The position numbers and the translations under genes were made by a program. A DNA stretch of 61,271 nt from Paracoccus sp. S-4012 (lineage in GTDB: Bacteria > Pseudomonadota > Alphaproteobacteria > Rhodobacterales > Rhodobacteraceae). Numbering within the stretch: position 1 is the stretch's first letter; each line of letters starts with the position of its first letter. This document shows, in pieces, positions 1-8,760 of the stretch. The notes below the pieces were generated by a model that worked only from the letters and a program-made list of their open reading frames with translations, did no database searches and was not told the origin of the DNA. Where the stretch lies: assembly GCF_009674885.1 (NCBI RefSeq), contig NZ_WKKA01000016.1, positions 1-61,271 on the forward strand. Direction: 5' to 3'.

Positions 1-102
1 CACAACCCGCCGGTCGTCGACCCGAGGCTTGCCCTGGCCCGGTTTCGGCAGCAACGGCTCGACAAGCATCCACTCCGCGTCGCTCAGATCGTATCGCGCC
101 AT
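1..102 (-). CDS. IS5-family transposase, N-terminal part (runs off window)
   Basis: Reading leftward from an ATG at 102, the frame begins MARYDLSDAEW, then VEPLLPKPGQGKPRVDDRR, and leaves the window still open. This start, with its DLSDAEW and (P)RVDDRRV pieces, is typical of IS5-family (DDE) transposases. Only about 34 codons are visible, so intactness cannot be judged. It is the left-most piece of a run of mobile-element debris extending to about 5.0 kb. Confidence 0.8.
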   Translation of the reverse strand, partial: MARYDLSDAEWMLVEPLLPKPGQGKPRVDDRRVV

Positions 103-177
103 GAAACCCTCCCGCCAACATGCAGAAATGAATCACCTCACACCAAAAACTGGAATTCCCCTATTGAGTACGACTCC

Positions 178-366
178 TAGGCGCGGGCCGCTCGCTGCTC
201 CCACCAGTCCAACGGAAACGGTTCCAACATCCGTGCTAGCGTCACGTTCGGTCCTTTCCTACCGTCCAGAATCGCCTCGACGATGTCGGGGGCGAGAAGC
301 GTCAGCCGCAGGACGCGGGTCATGTAAGACGGCGCAATCCCCTCGCGCTCGGCCACTGTCGTCCCG
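178..366 (-). pseudogene. Serine site-specific recombinase, C-terminal fragment
   Basis: The minus frame reads AEREGIAPSYMTRVLRL, then TLLAPDIVEAILDGR, and ends with EPFPLDWWEQRAARA and a TAG stop at 178-180. This is the characteristic C-terminal tail of large serine recombinases of alphaproteobacterial mobile elements. The catalytic resolvase domain is absent. Upstream, the frame is replaced within a few codons by a different gene remnant, so this is a deletion scar rather than a working gene. Confidence 0.55.
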
Positions 367-380
367 GCGATAGAGGTGCA

Positions 381-520
381 GACGCAGGTCCTGCTTGATG
401 TCCTCGGCGTCCATGCCGGGGACCGAGCCCGACCGCGCCAGCCGTTCGGCCCGGATGGTGATGTTGCGGGAGACGCGCGAGCGCGCGTCGCAAATGGGGT
501 GGAAACGCTCTATGAAGTTT
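381..520 (-). pseudogene. Sigma-factor-like phage/island gene, N-terminal scrap
   Basis: A minus-strand stretch reads IRAERLARSGSVPGMDAEDI then KQDLRLHLYRR. It resembles the start of the small sigma-70 region-2-like proteins seen in alphaproteobacterial islands and prophages. It is directly joined, out of frame, to the recombinase tail at 178-366. No complete protein can be read. The family assignment is from memory and is weak. Confidence 0.3.
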
Positions 521-682
521 CGCCTTCGTCCAGGCGGGACGGGCACGCGGCCCGAGTGACCGGGACCGGCGAAAATTCGTTGGAGCGGCGGCCTTGGCGG
601 GCTCAGCACAAAGAGAAACCGCTGAAACCCGGATGGATTCCAGCCGCTTGAGAGGCGAACTCTTTCGAAGAAATTCTTGAGG

Positions 683-1790
683 TCAGCCAACGAATTTTTG
701 CGGAGACTGGCCCAGATTGCCTTGCTGGAGGGCGTCGGCGTTCGCCCGCCTTGAGCCAGGCCTCGATGACTTCTTCGTCCGAGTCCCGTTCATACCTTGC
801 GATGTTCGCCGGCCCGATCGTCACGGACCGCTCCTTCTTGCTGTCCTTGAACGCAAACTTGAAAGTCGCGTGCGTGAACGAGCCGCCAGAAAGACGTTTC
901 TCCCAATTCTCGTCAAACGACTTGAACAGATCCTCGCATTTGCGGGTCTCCATTTCGGAGATCTTCCCCGGCCAGCGACGGCGAAACTCCACGAAACGTA
1001 CGCCGGCAATACCCTCGATATCGCCATGGGACATCGAATCCGGACCGAGTTCGCGCAGCGGATCCAGCGTGTAACGCTCGAAACGGTCGAAGTAATCCTC
1101 GCTGCCGAACGACGCCTCGCCAAAGACCTTGAGGTAAAGTTCCCGCTCGCCCTTGGTCCCAGCGTTCACGCCGATCTCGTCGGTCACGCTGTCATAGATC
1201 AGCACGTCATGTTGTTGTGGCCGATAGAACGCGATCCCGCTTTCACCGTCGTCCTGGTGCTCGCCTTCCCGGCGCATCGGCATGCCGTGCCGTACGAGTA
1301 GCCAGATCTTCTCGCCTCGCGGAAACGCGAATATCCGGCTGTTTCGGCCGCGTCGCTTCACCTCGAACCAGTTGTCCATCCGGTCCTGCATGGTTTTCGC
1401 AATGGCGTCCGTCACGGACGGGAGCTCTGCAGCCTTTTTCTTCGGGCGGGAACCGGCGAAATACATGAAGTTGGAACGCTGAAACGCCACCGTTTCGGCA
1501 TGCTGGCGCTGCAGCAGCATGGGCTGCGCAAGCGAGATCTGGACCGAGACATCGGCTACCTCGGATCCTTGTCGATCTCGATTCCGGCAGCTGCGGCACG
1601 GTCGAGCAGTTCGTCCATCGCCTCATGGGACGCGGTTTCGTGCACGTAATAGAGCGCGTTGACCGGCGTTCTCGGCTGACTGCAAGGCGCCGACGAAGCA
1701 ACGGTTGATCAACGACGATCTCGACGCCTTCACCCGGATCCCGGCGATGTACGGCAACTCGTGTCGGCCGTGGTGTAGTGCAGGCCTCGA
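683..1790 (-). pseudogene. Unknown protein, multiply frameshifted
   Basis: The longest open piece (603-1520) contains convincing protein sequence such as AETVAFQRSNFMYFAGSRPK, IFAFPRGEKIWLLVRHGMP and YLKVFGEASFGSEDYFDRF. Its plausible upstream part, ALYYVHETASHEAMDELLD, lies in another frame at about 1570-1670 and is separated by a stop and a shift near 1555. Another shift near 1675 separates it from HELPYIAGIRVKA. At the C-terminus a frame change near 745 would give a natural end at the TGA at 683-685. I do not recognise the family. At least three frame changes argue for a dead gene, unless the sequence itself has errors. Confidence 0.5.
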
Positions 1791-1866
1791 CGGTACGGGT
1801 GTCGGCATCGGCTGTGTCCGGCGCAGGCTCCGCCGACCGGCGCATGGCCGGCAGTTCAATCATCGT
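1740..1866 (-). pseudogene. Possible phage prohead-protease N-terminal scrap
   Basis: The start MIELPAMRRSAEPAPD then TADADTRTVEA resembles the first ~30 residues of HK97-type prohead proteases in alphaproteobacterial prophages and gene transfer agents. The match stops abruptly, and the rest belongs to the unknown pseudogene frames. It is too short to be sure. Confidence 0.25.
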
Positions 1867-1883
1867 GTCCATGAAGGTCAGTC

Positions 1884-1976
1884 CTGACCGGCGACGACGA
1901 GAGCTTCCGGCAGTCCCGCACGCAGGTCGCGGCCCATATCGCCCGTGCTGTCTCGCTCGGGCGGAGGGGCATGTGA
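1884..1976 (+). pseudogene. Phage/GTA tail tape-measure protein, C-terminal fragment
   Basis: The frame LTGDDESFRQSRTQVAAHIA continues RAVSLGRRGM and stops at 1974-1976. Tail tape-measure-like proteins of gene-transfer-agent-type clusters end this way. The TGA overlaps the ATG of the next gene by one base (TGATG), the usual order in front of the gp12-like gene. Only the last ~30 codons remain. Confidence 0.5.
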
Positions 1977-2245
1977 TGGCGTTTCACGAGGTCCGGTTCC
2001 CAGACAACATCAGCCATGGCGCGCGGGGCAGGCCGGAACGACGCACCCAGATCGTCGAACTCGCCTCGGGCGACGAGGAGCGCAACGCCAGCTGGGCGAA
2101 TTCGCGCCGCCGTTATGACGTCGCCTATGGCATCCGCCGCGCCGACGATCTGGCGGCGGTGGTCGCCTTCTTCGAGGCGCGCAACGGTCGCCTGCATGGC
2201 TTCCGCTTCAAGGACTGGGGTGACCACAAGTCTTGCTTGCCTTCG
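1976..2245 (+). pseudogene. GTA gp12-like tail protein (DUF2460/TIGR02217), truncated
   Basis: From ATG 1976 the frame reads MAFHEVRFPDNISHGARG, then RTQIVELASGDEERNASWA, YGIRRADDLAAVVAFFEARN and FRFKDWGDHKSCLPS. This is the well-conserved N-terminal ~85 residues of the DUF2460/TIGR02217 family found in gene transfer agents and related prophages. Full-length members are about 210 residues. Here the reading passes into an inverted IS256-type transposase fragment near 2245 and the rest is lost. It is therefore a relic of a GTA-like or prophage tail module. Confidence 0.75.
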
Positions 2246-2798
2246 CGCCGAGCACGCGCGTGATGGCGGCCTTCATTCCTTCGTGCGCATCGGGAGATGA
2301 CAAGCTTCACCCCGGTCAGCCCACGACGCACCAGATCGCGCAGGAAACTCGTCCAGAACGGCTCGGCCTCGGAAGGGCCGATGTGCAGGCCGACGATCTC
2401 GCGCTTTCCGTCCGTGTTGACGGCCACTGCGATTATGGCCGCCACCGAGACGATGCGCCCGCCCTCGCGCACCTTCAGGTAGGTGGCGTCGAGCCACAGA
2501 CAGGGCCAGTCGCCGGCGAGCGGGCGCTTGAGGAAGGCGTTCACCCGTTCATCGATGTCCTTGCACAGCTTGGACACCGACGATTTCGAGATGCCGGTCA
2601 TGCCCATGGCCTGCACCAGTTCATCGACCTTGCGGGTCGAGACGCCGTTGACAGGCTTCCTGGATGACGGCGACAGCGCCTTCTCCACCGTCTTCCGCGG
2701 CTCCAGGAAGCCGGGAAAGTAGACCCCGGAGCGCATCTTCGGGCTCTTCAGGTTCATCGTGCCTCACCTGCTGACCTGCCCTCCCCGGCGTCCCTCGA

Positions 2799-3681
2799 TC
2801 ATGACGAGAGTCCTTGGACTTGGTATTGGTGGGTTTCGGGTTGGGCAAGCGCGCCGGGCGCGGAGCTCACGGATTGCTCAAGTGCCCGGCGCTCTTGTGA
2901 CGGGGCCATTCCGCCGAGCGAGGAATGCGGCCTGACATGGTTGTAGTCGTAGCGCCACAGCGCCAGCTTGCGGCGCGCATCGGCCAGGCTGTCGAAGATC
3001 TCCTCATTGAGGCACTCGTCGCGCAGGCTGCCGTTGAAGCTTTCGATGAAGCCATTCTGCTGGGGCTTGCCGGGATCGATGTAATGCCAGGCGACGTCGT
3101 TGTCCTTGGCCCATCTGAGAAATGGCCTTGCTGGTGAACTCGGTTCCGTTGTCGCTGACGATGGTCTGGGGCTTGCCGTAGAGCCGCAGCAGCGCGTCCA
3201 GTTCCCGCGCGACCCGGGCGCCGGAGATGCTGGTATCGGCGATCAGGGCGAGGTTCTCGCGGCAGCAATCGTCGTTCACGGCCAGGATGCGGAACCGGCG
3301 CGATGCCCCGAACGTGTCCGACACGAAGTCCATCGACCAGCGCTGGTTGGGGCGCAGGGCCTCTGGGATTGGCGATCGGGTGCCGCGGGCGCGCTTGCGG
3401 CCACGCCGGCGCCGGACCGACAGGCCTTCCTCGCGATACAGGCGATAGAGCTTCTTGTGGTTCATGGTCATGCCCTGGCGCTCGAGCAGGATGCCGATCC
3501 GGCGATAGCTGAACCTGCGGCGCTTCTCGGCGATCTCGCCCATCGCCTTGCGGATGTCCGGGTTGTCAGGCGGCCGCTCGCGCCGCACCGTCTTCGGATC
3601 GACACCAACCAGGGCACAGGCCCGGCGCTGCGAGACGTCATGATCCCGCATCGCCCGGAGCGCCGCATCCCGCCGCGCCAT
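2799..3681 (-). pseudogene. IS3-family transposase OrfB with one frameshift
   Basis: The frame from ATG 3681 begins MARRDAALRAMRDHD. It contains the helper region QRRACALVGVDPKTVRRE and the integrase core with RPNQRWSMDFVSDTFG (first Asp) and [17 protein letters not shown] (second Asp). One extra G near 3117 breaks the frame. In the corrected frame the protein continues [20 protein letters not shown] and [15 protein letters not shown], which carries the final catalytic Glu, and ends at 2799-2801. It would normally be made by programmed -1 frameshifting with OrfA. This copy is probably inactive unless the extra base is an error. Confidence 0.8.
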
Positions 3682-3689
3682 TGGCGTCG

Positions 3690-3953
3690 TCAGCTCTTTC
3701 CCAGGAGGTCCTTCAGCACGACGTTGTCGAGCATGGCCTCCGCGAGCAGGCGCTTCAGCCTGGCATTCTCGTCCTCGAGCTGCTTCAGGCGTCTTGTGTC
3801 GGACACGTCCATCCCGCCATACCGTGCCTTCAGCTTGTAGAACGTCGCCGGGCTGAGCCCGTGCCTGCGGCACACCTCCGCCGTCGCCATCCCGGCTTCC
3901 TGTTCCTTGATCATCCCGATGATCTGCGCATCGGTGAAGCGGCTTTTCCTCAT
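3690..3953 (-). CDS. IS3-family transposase OrfA
   Basis: This 87-residue protein begins MRKSRFTDAQIIGMIKEQE. It has the helix-turn-helix of IS3 OrfA proteins (TAEVCRRHGLSPATFYKLK), followed by a leucine-zipper-like heptad run (LKQLEDENARLKRLLAEAML). It binds the element's ends and normally acts fused to OrfB. The stop is 8 nt before the first OrfB ATG, with the OrfB frame overlapping the OrfA 3' end. The same N-terminus, with Thr7 changed to Ala, appears in the copy at 61126. Confidence 0.85.
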   Translation of the reverse strand: MRKSRFTDAQIIGMIKEQEAGMATAEVCRRHGLSPATFYKLKARYGGMDVSDTRRLKQLEDENARLKRLLAEAMLDNVVLKDLLGKS

Positions 3954-4358
3954 CTCGTCTGCTCCTTCAGGTCGGGCAGACTCTACATCACGGCGAGGGA
4001 GCTTACGGGGGGCAGGTCATGCCAAGTCGGGTGTCGAGCGAGCGCTCGCGGTAGCCGTTGCGCCAGGTCTGGCGGGCCTCGCCGCGCTCGTAGCGGCCAG
4101 CGCCGATCAGGCCGTCGACGTCGGCGTCCATGATCAGCCGCAGCACGTTCTCGGCAATGAGGCGCAGGAAATCGGGATCGCCGCTCTTCGCGGCAAGCTC
4201 GGCCAGCGGTAGTCTGTCGTCGGTCATCGGGGTTTCCCTTCGGTCAGGTTGAAGTCGATCAACTCCACCTTACCCGACAGGCCCGGCGACCGCTCGACGC
4301 ACGGCGAAACCGGCAGCGAAATCTCCACCGCAAAGTCCACCCACGTCGCTCCCCACGC

Positions 4359-4759
4359 CCTGCGGATCGAGACTGCCCAATCTGCGCATATCCCGCGAAC
4401 CAGCTCGCGCGTCCGCTCCGGCTTCAAAGCTTTCGGCGGACGACATCCTGGAGCATTTCTCGGGCCGGCGTCAGGTCCGCCACGATCCGCTTCAGCCGGG
4501 CGTTCTCGTCCTCAAGCTGCTTCAGCCGCCGCATCTCGTCCGGCAGCAGGCCGCCATACTTCTTCTTCCAGGCGAAGTAGGTCGACTGCCCGATCCCCGC
4601 CTTGCGGCAGATCTCGGCGACCGGCGTGCCTGCCTCGCCCTGCTTCAGGATAAACGCCTTCTGCGCCTCCGTGAACCTCGATGCCTTCATCGTTCTCAGC
4701 TCCTCCCCCAGCCGGGAAAGCGTAGCCGAAAACTCCAGTTTCAAACGGTCCAGTTCTCA
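4359..4759 (-). mobile_element. Second IS3-family element, 5' part only
   Basis: The right end is placed near 4759, where the minus strand begins TGAGAACTGGACC. The piece carries a complete orfA (4424-4690) and the first ~25 codons of orfB (KPERTRELVRGICADWAVSI), which overlap the orfA end and stop at the IS256 junction near 4358. The remainder of the element is not found on the other side of the IS256 remnant, so it was lost with the deletion that truncated IS256. Confidence 0.65.
4424..4690 (-). CDS. IS3-family transposase OrfA (second type)
   Basis: I chose ATG 4690 (MKASRFTEAQKAFILKQGE) as the start because it matches the usual OrfA beginning; an in-frame upstream start at 4744 adds 18 unlikely residues. 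The 88-residue protein has the HTH segment PVAEICRKAGIGQSTYFAWK and the zipper MRRLKQLEDENARLKRIVAD, and ends LQDVVRRKL. The partner OrfB is truncated by the IS256 insertion, so the gene is an orphan without transposition function. Confidence 0.8.
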   Translation of the reverse strand: MKASRFTEAQKAFILKQGEAGTPVAEICRKAGIGQSTYFAWKKKYGGLLPDEMRRLKQLEDENARLKRIVADLTPAREMLQDVVRRKL

Positions 4760-4797
4760 GGAAGCAGAGCACAGTCTCAAAGGCTTCTCCCTTATAA

Positions 4798-5025
4798 CGG
4801 CATCACCTGCTCGATGAGCCGGGCCGGCAATGTCTGAGACAATTCGGCGATGTAGGGCTTCTTCTCCTTCCCGGGAACCCAGCGGACAGCCCGCAAGATC
4901 TACCGGACCCGTAACAGGGCCCGCTCCGACGGGTTCGAATACATCGAGCGCTTCTACAGCCCGCGTCGCCGCCATTCAAAGCTGGCTATCTCAGCCCGAT
5001 GGAGTTACAAGCGCCAGCCATGCGG
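4798..5025 (+). pseudogene. IS3-family OrfB C-terminal remnant
   Basis: The plus strand reads GITCSMSRAGNV-stop-DNSAM-stop-GFFSF, then TARKIYRTRNRARSDGFEYI and ERFYSPRRRHSKL. A frame change follows before GYLSPMEL. This is the C-terminal third of an IS3-type OrfB (usual text GNxWDNAxMESFF...YNxxRRHSxLGYLSPxxFE). It carries two nonsense changes (Trp and Glu codons) and at least one frameshift. It is in the opposite orientation to the orfA at 4424, so it belongs to a separate, older insertion. The flanking 5026-5190 shows nothing recognisable. Confidence 0.6.
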
Positions 5026-5190
5026 GCTCGACCTGCTGTCCACGAAACGGCAGCGGGCCAATTTGTGACTTCCAAGGATCATCCAGACAGGAGAGCGCCG
5101 CAGCTTGGTCTGCCCTTCCGCCGCGGCCGCGACGTCGCGGCATGGCCGGACTTCACGCCGCGGCGGCATTCACCGGCCGCAGCGGCCCGG

Positions 5191-5550
5191 TCACGACGAA
5201 GATGGCAGAACGGCCGGCATGAGTGCGGCCTGCACCTTCTTCGGCAGGCTCGCCCGGATCACCCGATAGGATTCCCCGATCCGGTGCCGCAGTTCCTCAA
5301 CGGGCGTGTCGAGTGGCAGCGCGATCCAGCTTCGGTGAAAATACGTCACCGGCTGGCCAATCCCGGCCTCGATCAGCATCTCGGCCACTTCGACGCTCTC
5401 GGTCTTGACCGACAGCCGTGCATCCACCGCACCGATCACCGCGAAGAGCTTGCCACCCACCTTCCACGCATCATGCCCGCCGCCCCAGGGGTCCGACCAC
5501 TCGGCCCCCGGCAGCGCCCCGCAGATCGCGTTCACCGTCTCGCGCGTCAT
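5191..5550 (-). CDS. MmcQ/YjbR family protein
   Basis: A 119-residue protein of the MmcQ/YjbR (CyaY-like fold, DNA-binding-like) family. Recognisable features are the start MTRETVNAICGALPGAEWSD, the central PWGGGHDAWKVGGKLFAVIG, and SWIALPLDTPVEELRHRIGE followed by SYRVIRASLPKK near the C-terminus. Length and motif order fit the family. The biological role is unknown. It stands alone between IS debris and cysS, the latter on the other strand, and marks the first intact chromosomal gene after the mobile region. Confidence 0.8.
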   Translation of the reverse strand: MTRETVNAICGALPGAEWSDPWGGGHDAWKVGGKLFAVIGAVDARLSVKTESVEVAEMLIEAGIGQPVTYFHRSWIALPLDTPVEELRHRIGESYRVIRASLPKKVQAALMPAVLPSSS

Positions 5551-5704
5551 CCCGCACTGTGCGCCCGGCGCTTGACAGCGGCAAGCGCTTCCGCCAAGCG
5601 GGGCGCATGAACGCGACCGTCGCCAGCATCTGCTGCATTATCGCCTGAGGATCAGCCGCGGGCCGTTCACGCATGACCGATGAACCCCGCGCGAGGGGGA
5701 AGTC

Positions 5705-7144
5705 ATGGCCGAGCCTGTCACCATCCGGCTGACGAACAGCAGGACGCGGAAGAAGGAGGTGTTCGAGCCTCTCGATCCCGCCAACGTCCGCCTCTATCTC
5801 TGCGGCCCCACGGTCTATGACCGCGCGCATCTGGGCAATGCCCGGCCGGTCATCGTCTTCGACGTGCTGCAACGGCTGCTGCGGCATGTCTATGGCGAGA
5901 ATTCAGTGACTTACGTGCGGAACTTCACCGATGTTGACGACAAGATCAACGCCGAGGCCCGCCGCCGCCGCGAGGCCGGCGCGGAGGGCACGCTGAAGGA
6001 ACTGATCCGCGAACGCACCGCGGAGACGATCCGCTGGTATCACGACGACATGGACGCCCTCGGCGCCGCCCGCCCCGACCACGAGCCGCGGGCGACGGAC
6101 TACATCCCGCAGATGCAGGCGATGATCGCCGACCTGATTGGGAAGGGCCACGCCTACGAGGCCGAGGGGCACGTCCTCTTCGACGTCCGCAGCTACCCGG
6201 CCTACGGCCAGCTCTCGGGCCGCAGCGTGGACGACATGATTGCCGGCGCCCGCGTCGAGGTGGCGCCGTTCAAGCGCGACCCGATGGATTTCGTGCTGTG
6301 GAAGCCGTCGAGCGACGAGGAACCGGGCTGGGACAGCCCTTGGGGCCGCGGCCGGCCAGGCTGGCATATTGAGTGCAGCGCCATGTCCGATGCTTTGCTG
6401 ATGAAGGACCCGGAGCACGACAAGTCATTCGATATTCATGGGGGCGGGATTGACCTGATGTTTCCCCACCATGAAAACGAGATTGCACAAAGCTGCTGCG
6501 CCAACCCGGACGGAAAGTTCGCGCGGGTCTGGCTGCATAACGAGATGCTGCAGGTCGAGGGGAAGAAGATGTCCAAGTCATTGGGCAACTTCTTCACGGT
6601 GCGGGATTTGCTGGATCAGGGGATACCGGGGGAGGTGATCCGGTATGTGTTCCTGATGACGCATTACCGCAACCCGATGGATTGGACGGCGGAGAAGGTG
6701 CGAGAAGCGAAGCATACTTTGACAAAATGGTATCGTCAGAGCGGACTGAGCACGTCCACCCAACCATATCAGCCCGTCGTGGATGCCCTCGTCGATGACT
6801 TAAACACCCATGAGGCGCTGGCCCAATGTCATGCACTTTCGAATGGCGGTGACTTTCCGGCGCTGCGCGGCAGCCTAACCTTTCTCGGACTGATGGGCGA
6901 TGCCATTCCCGGATGGGCGCGAGTTCCGGGGTTCTCTGACGCCGAAACTGGCGTTGTCCGCGATATCCTCTGGCAGCGCAGCCGTGCGCGGGAGCGTCAG
7001 GACTACGCGACGGCTGACAGACTCCGCGACGGCCTGAAGAAGGCGGGTGTCATCGTGCGAGACGTGGCGGATGGCGAGCCGGAGTTTGAGAAGACGCCGG
7101 AGTTCGATGTGAACGTTCTGGATCAGGTGCAGGCCGACCAATGA
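5705..7144 (+). CDS. cysS: Cysteinyl-tRNA synthetase
   Basis: This 479-residue class I aminoacyl-tRNA synthetase charges tRNA-Cys with cysteine in the cytosol. The HIGH-type motif is HLGN at residues 42-45 ([16 protein letters not shown]). Cys33, the cysteine in [10 protein letters not shown] and the histidines in [11 protein letters not shown] are the expected zinc ligands that select cysteine. KMSKS occurs in [14 protein letters not shown]. Length is normal for bacteria. The ATG at 5705 follows a purine-rich GAGGGGGAAG. The stop overlaps the cimA start by 4 nt (ATGA at 7141-7144), so the two are translationally coupled. Confidence 0.96.
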   Translation: MAEPVTIRLTNSRTRKKEVFEPLDPANVRLYLCGPTVYDRAHLGNARPVIVFDVLQRLLRHVYGENSVTYVRNFTDVDDKINAEARRRREAGAEGTLKELIRERTAETIRWYHDDMDALGAARPDHEPRATDYIPQMQAMIADLIGKGHAYEAEGHVLFDVRSYPAYGQLSGRSVDDMIAGARVEVAPFKRDPMDFVLWKPSSDEEPGWDSPWGRGRPGWHIECSAMSDALLMKDPEHDKSFDIHGGGIDLMFPHHENEIAQSCCANPDGKFARVWLHNEMLQVEGKKMSKSLGNFFTVRDLLDQGIPGEVIRYVFLMTHYRNPMDWTAEKVREAKHTLTKWYRQSGLSTSTQPYQPVVDALVDDLNTHEALAQCHALSNGGDFPALRGSLTFLGLMGDAIPGWARVPGFSDAETGVVRDILWQRSRARERQDYATADRLRDGLKKAGVIVRDVADGEPEFEKTPEFDVNVLDQVQADQ

Positions 7145-8760
7145 AAACCCGCCTCACCCTCTACGACACCACCCTCCGCGACGGCCAGCAGACCCAGGGC
7201 GTCCAGTTCTCCGCCGCCGAGAAGACCGAGATCGCGCTGATGCTGGACGGCCTCGGCCTCGACTACATTGAGGGCGGCTGGCCCGGCGCGAACCCGACCG
7301 ACAGCGACTTTTTCGCCGCCGCCCCGAAGACCCGCGCCACCATGACCGCCTTCGGCATGACCAAGCGCGCCGGGCGCTCGGCCGGGAATGACGAGGTGCT
7401 GGCGGCGGTGCTGAACGCGGGCACGCAGGCGGTCTGCCTCGTCGGCAAGACGCATGACTATCATGTGCGCGAGGCGCTCGGAATCACGCTGGACGAAAAC
7501 ATCGACAACATCGCCGCCTCGATCGCGCATGTCGTGGCCGAGGGCCGCGAGGCGCTGTTCGACGCCGAGCATTTCTTCGACGGCTGGCGCGCGAACCGCG
7601 ACCATGCGCTCGCGTGCCTGATCGCCGCGCGTGACGCAGGCGCGCGATGGATCGTCCTCTGCGACACCAATGGCGGCACCCTGCCGGACGAGATCGGCCG
7701 CGTCACCGCCGAGGTGATCGCCGCCGGCATCCCGGCCGAGCGGCTGGGCATCCACTGCCACGACGACACCGGCACCGCCGTCGCAGGCAGCCTCGCGGCG
7801 GTGGAGGCGGGCGCGCACCAGATCCAGGGCACGCTCGGCGGCCTCGGCGAGCGTTGCGGCAACGCCTCGCTGACGACGCTGATGGCCAACCTGGCGCTGA
7901 AGCCCGCCCTCGCGGAGCGCTTCGAGACCGGCGTCACCCCCGAGGCGCTGTCGGGGCTGACCCAGATCAGCCACCGCCTCGACGAAATCCTGAACCGCGC
8001 GCCGCTGCGCGAGGCGCCCTATGTCGGCACCTCGGCCTTCACCCACAAGGCCGGCCTGCACGCCTCGGCGATCCTCAAGAACCCGCAGACCTACGAGCAT
8101 GTGGACCCGGAGAGCGTCGGCAATACCCGCGTGATCCCGATGTCGAACCAGGCCGGGCAGTCGAACCTGCGCGCGCGGCTGGCCGAGGCGGGGATCGAGG
8201 TCGAGCCGGGCGACCCGGCCCTCGGGCGCATCCTCGAGCAGGTGAAGGTCCGCGAGGATCAGGGCTATGCCTATGACGGCGCGCAGGCCAGTTTCGAGCT
8301 TCTGGCGCGGGCCGAACTGGGCCGGATGCCACGCTTCTTCGAGGTCGAGCGATACCGCGTCACGGTCGAGCGGCGGCGGAATGCGCTCGGCCGCCGGATC
8401 TCGGTCTCCGAGGCGGTCGTGGTGGTGGAACTCGGTCAGCAGCGGGTGCTGTCGGTGAGCGAGAGCCAGGACGAGACCGGCTCGGACCGCGGGCCGGTCA
8501 ACGCGCTGTGGCGCGCGCTCGGCAAGGACCTCGGGCCGTATCAGAGCGCGATCGACGACATGAGCCTCGCCGATTTCCGGGTGCGGATCACCGGCTCGGG
8601 GGTGGATGCGACGACGCGGGTGACGATCGACAGCGTGGACGGGCAGGGGCACCGCTGGTCCACCGTCGGCGTCTCGCCCAACATCGTCGATGCGAGCTTC
8701 GAGGCGCTGGTCGATGCGATCCGCTGGAAGTTGATCCGCGACGGCCTCGCGCCAGCATGA
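7141..8760 (+). CDS. cimA: (R)-Citramalate synthase
   Basis: A 539-residue member of the HMGL/isopropylmalate-synthase family. The N-terminal TIM barrel opens with [19 protein letters not shown], the family metal- and substrate-binding signature. It contains [13 protein letters not shown] and [20 protein letters not shown] with the metal-binding His-x-His. [17 protein letters not shown] and a C-terminal LeuA-type allosteric domain (about residues 400-539) follow. The length and the [14 protein letters not shown] segment favour citramalate synthase (acetyl-CoA + pyruvate, threonine-independent isoleucine route) over 2-isopropylmalate synthase. It is coupled to cysS upstream and overlaps the next gene by ATGA at 8757-8760. 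Confidence 0.9.
   Translation: MKTRLTLYDTTLRDGQQTQGVQFSAAEKTEIALMLDGLGLDYIEGGWPGANPTDSDFFAAAPKTRATMTAFGMTKRAGRSAGNDEVLAAVLNAGTQAVCLVGKTHDYHVREALGITLDENIDNIAASIAHVVAEGREALFDAEHFFDGWRANRDHALACLIAARDAGARWIVLCDTNGGTLPDEIGRVTAEVIAAGIPAERLGIHCHDDTGTAVAGSLAAVEAGAHQIQGTLGGLGERCGNASLTTLMANLALKPALAERFETGVTPEALSGLTQISHRLDEILNRAPLREAPYVGTSAFTHKAGLHASAILKNPQTYEHVDPESVGNTRVIPMSNQAGQSNLRARLAEAGIEVEPGDPALGRILEQVKVREDQGYAYDGAQASFELLARAELGRMPRFFEVERYRVTVERRRNALGRRISVSEAVVVVELGQQRVLSVSESQDETGSDRGPVNALWRALGKDLGPYQSAIDDMSLADFRVRITGSGVDATTRVTIDSVDGQGHRWSTVGVSPNIVDASFEALVDAIRWKLIRDGLAPA

Larger units (their letters stand above)
2772..4019 (-). mobile_element. IS3-family insertion sequence, 1,248 bp
   Basis: Both ends begin TGACCTGCCC when read inward (left end 2772 onward, right end 4019 backward), which defines imperfect terminal inverted repeats. 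The element is flanked by TGC at 2769-2771 and 4020-4022, a 3-bp target duplication as IS3-family elements make. It carries orfA (3690-3953) and orfB (2799-3681), and sits inside an IS256-type transposase gene. A second copy in opposite orientation begins at 61061. Confidence 0.85.
2246..4227 (-). pseudogene. IS256-family transposase (interrupted, frameshifted, truncated)
   Basis: The 5' piece starts MTDDRLPLAELAAKSGD and runs through FLRLIAENVLRLIMDADVDG to YRERSLDTRLG, where the IS3 insertion begins. The gene resumes at about 2757 with MNLKSPKMRSGVYFPGFLEP and continues to KVDELVQAMGMTGISKSSVS, CLWLDATYLKVREGGRIV and GLHIGPSEAEPFWTSFLRDL. The DDE region around WLDATYLK is visible. Two compensating shifts lie near EKALSPSSRKPVNGVST, and a single extra C follows KLVIS (true continuation DAHEGMKAAITRVLGA). 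The C-terminal third is missing. It cannot produce active transposase. Confidence 0.8.
2246..4358 (-). mobile_element. IS256-family element, 3'-truncated, interrupted by an IS3-family element
   Basis: The transposase N-terminus (4020-4227, minus) and its middle part (2246-2771, minus) belong to one IS256-type gene split by an IS3-type insertion at 2772-4019. The right edge, near 4358, is placed where the frame of an IS3-type orfB (ending AVSIRRA) stops matching. The left side ends inside the transposase coding region at about 2245 against the truncated gp12-like gene, so the 3' end is deleted. Confidence 0.7.

Noticed and set aside
4770..4975. A minus-strand open frame of 72 codons
   Set aside because: It lies opposite the IS3-type orfB remnant, whose plus-strand protein similarity is clear.
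7123..8652. Long minus-strand frame opposite cimA
   Set aside because: cimA on the plus strand has unmistakable catalytic motifs; the minus frame is an antisense shadow.
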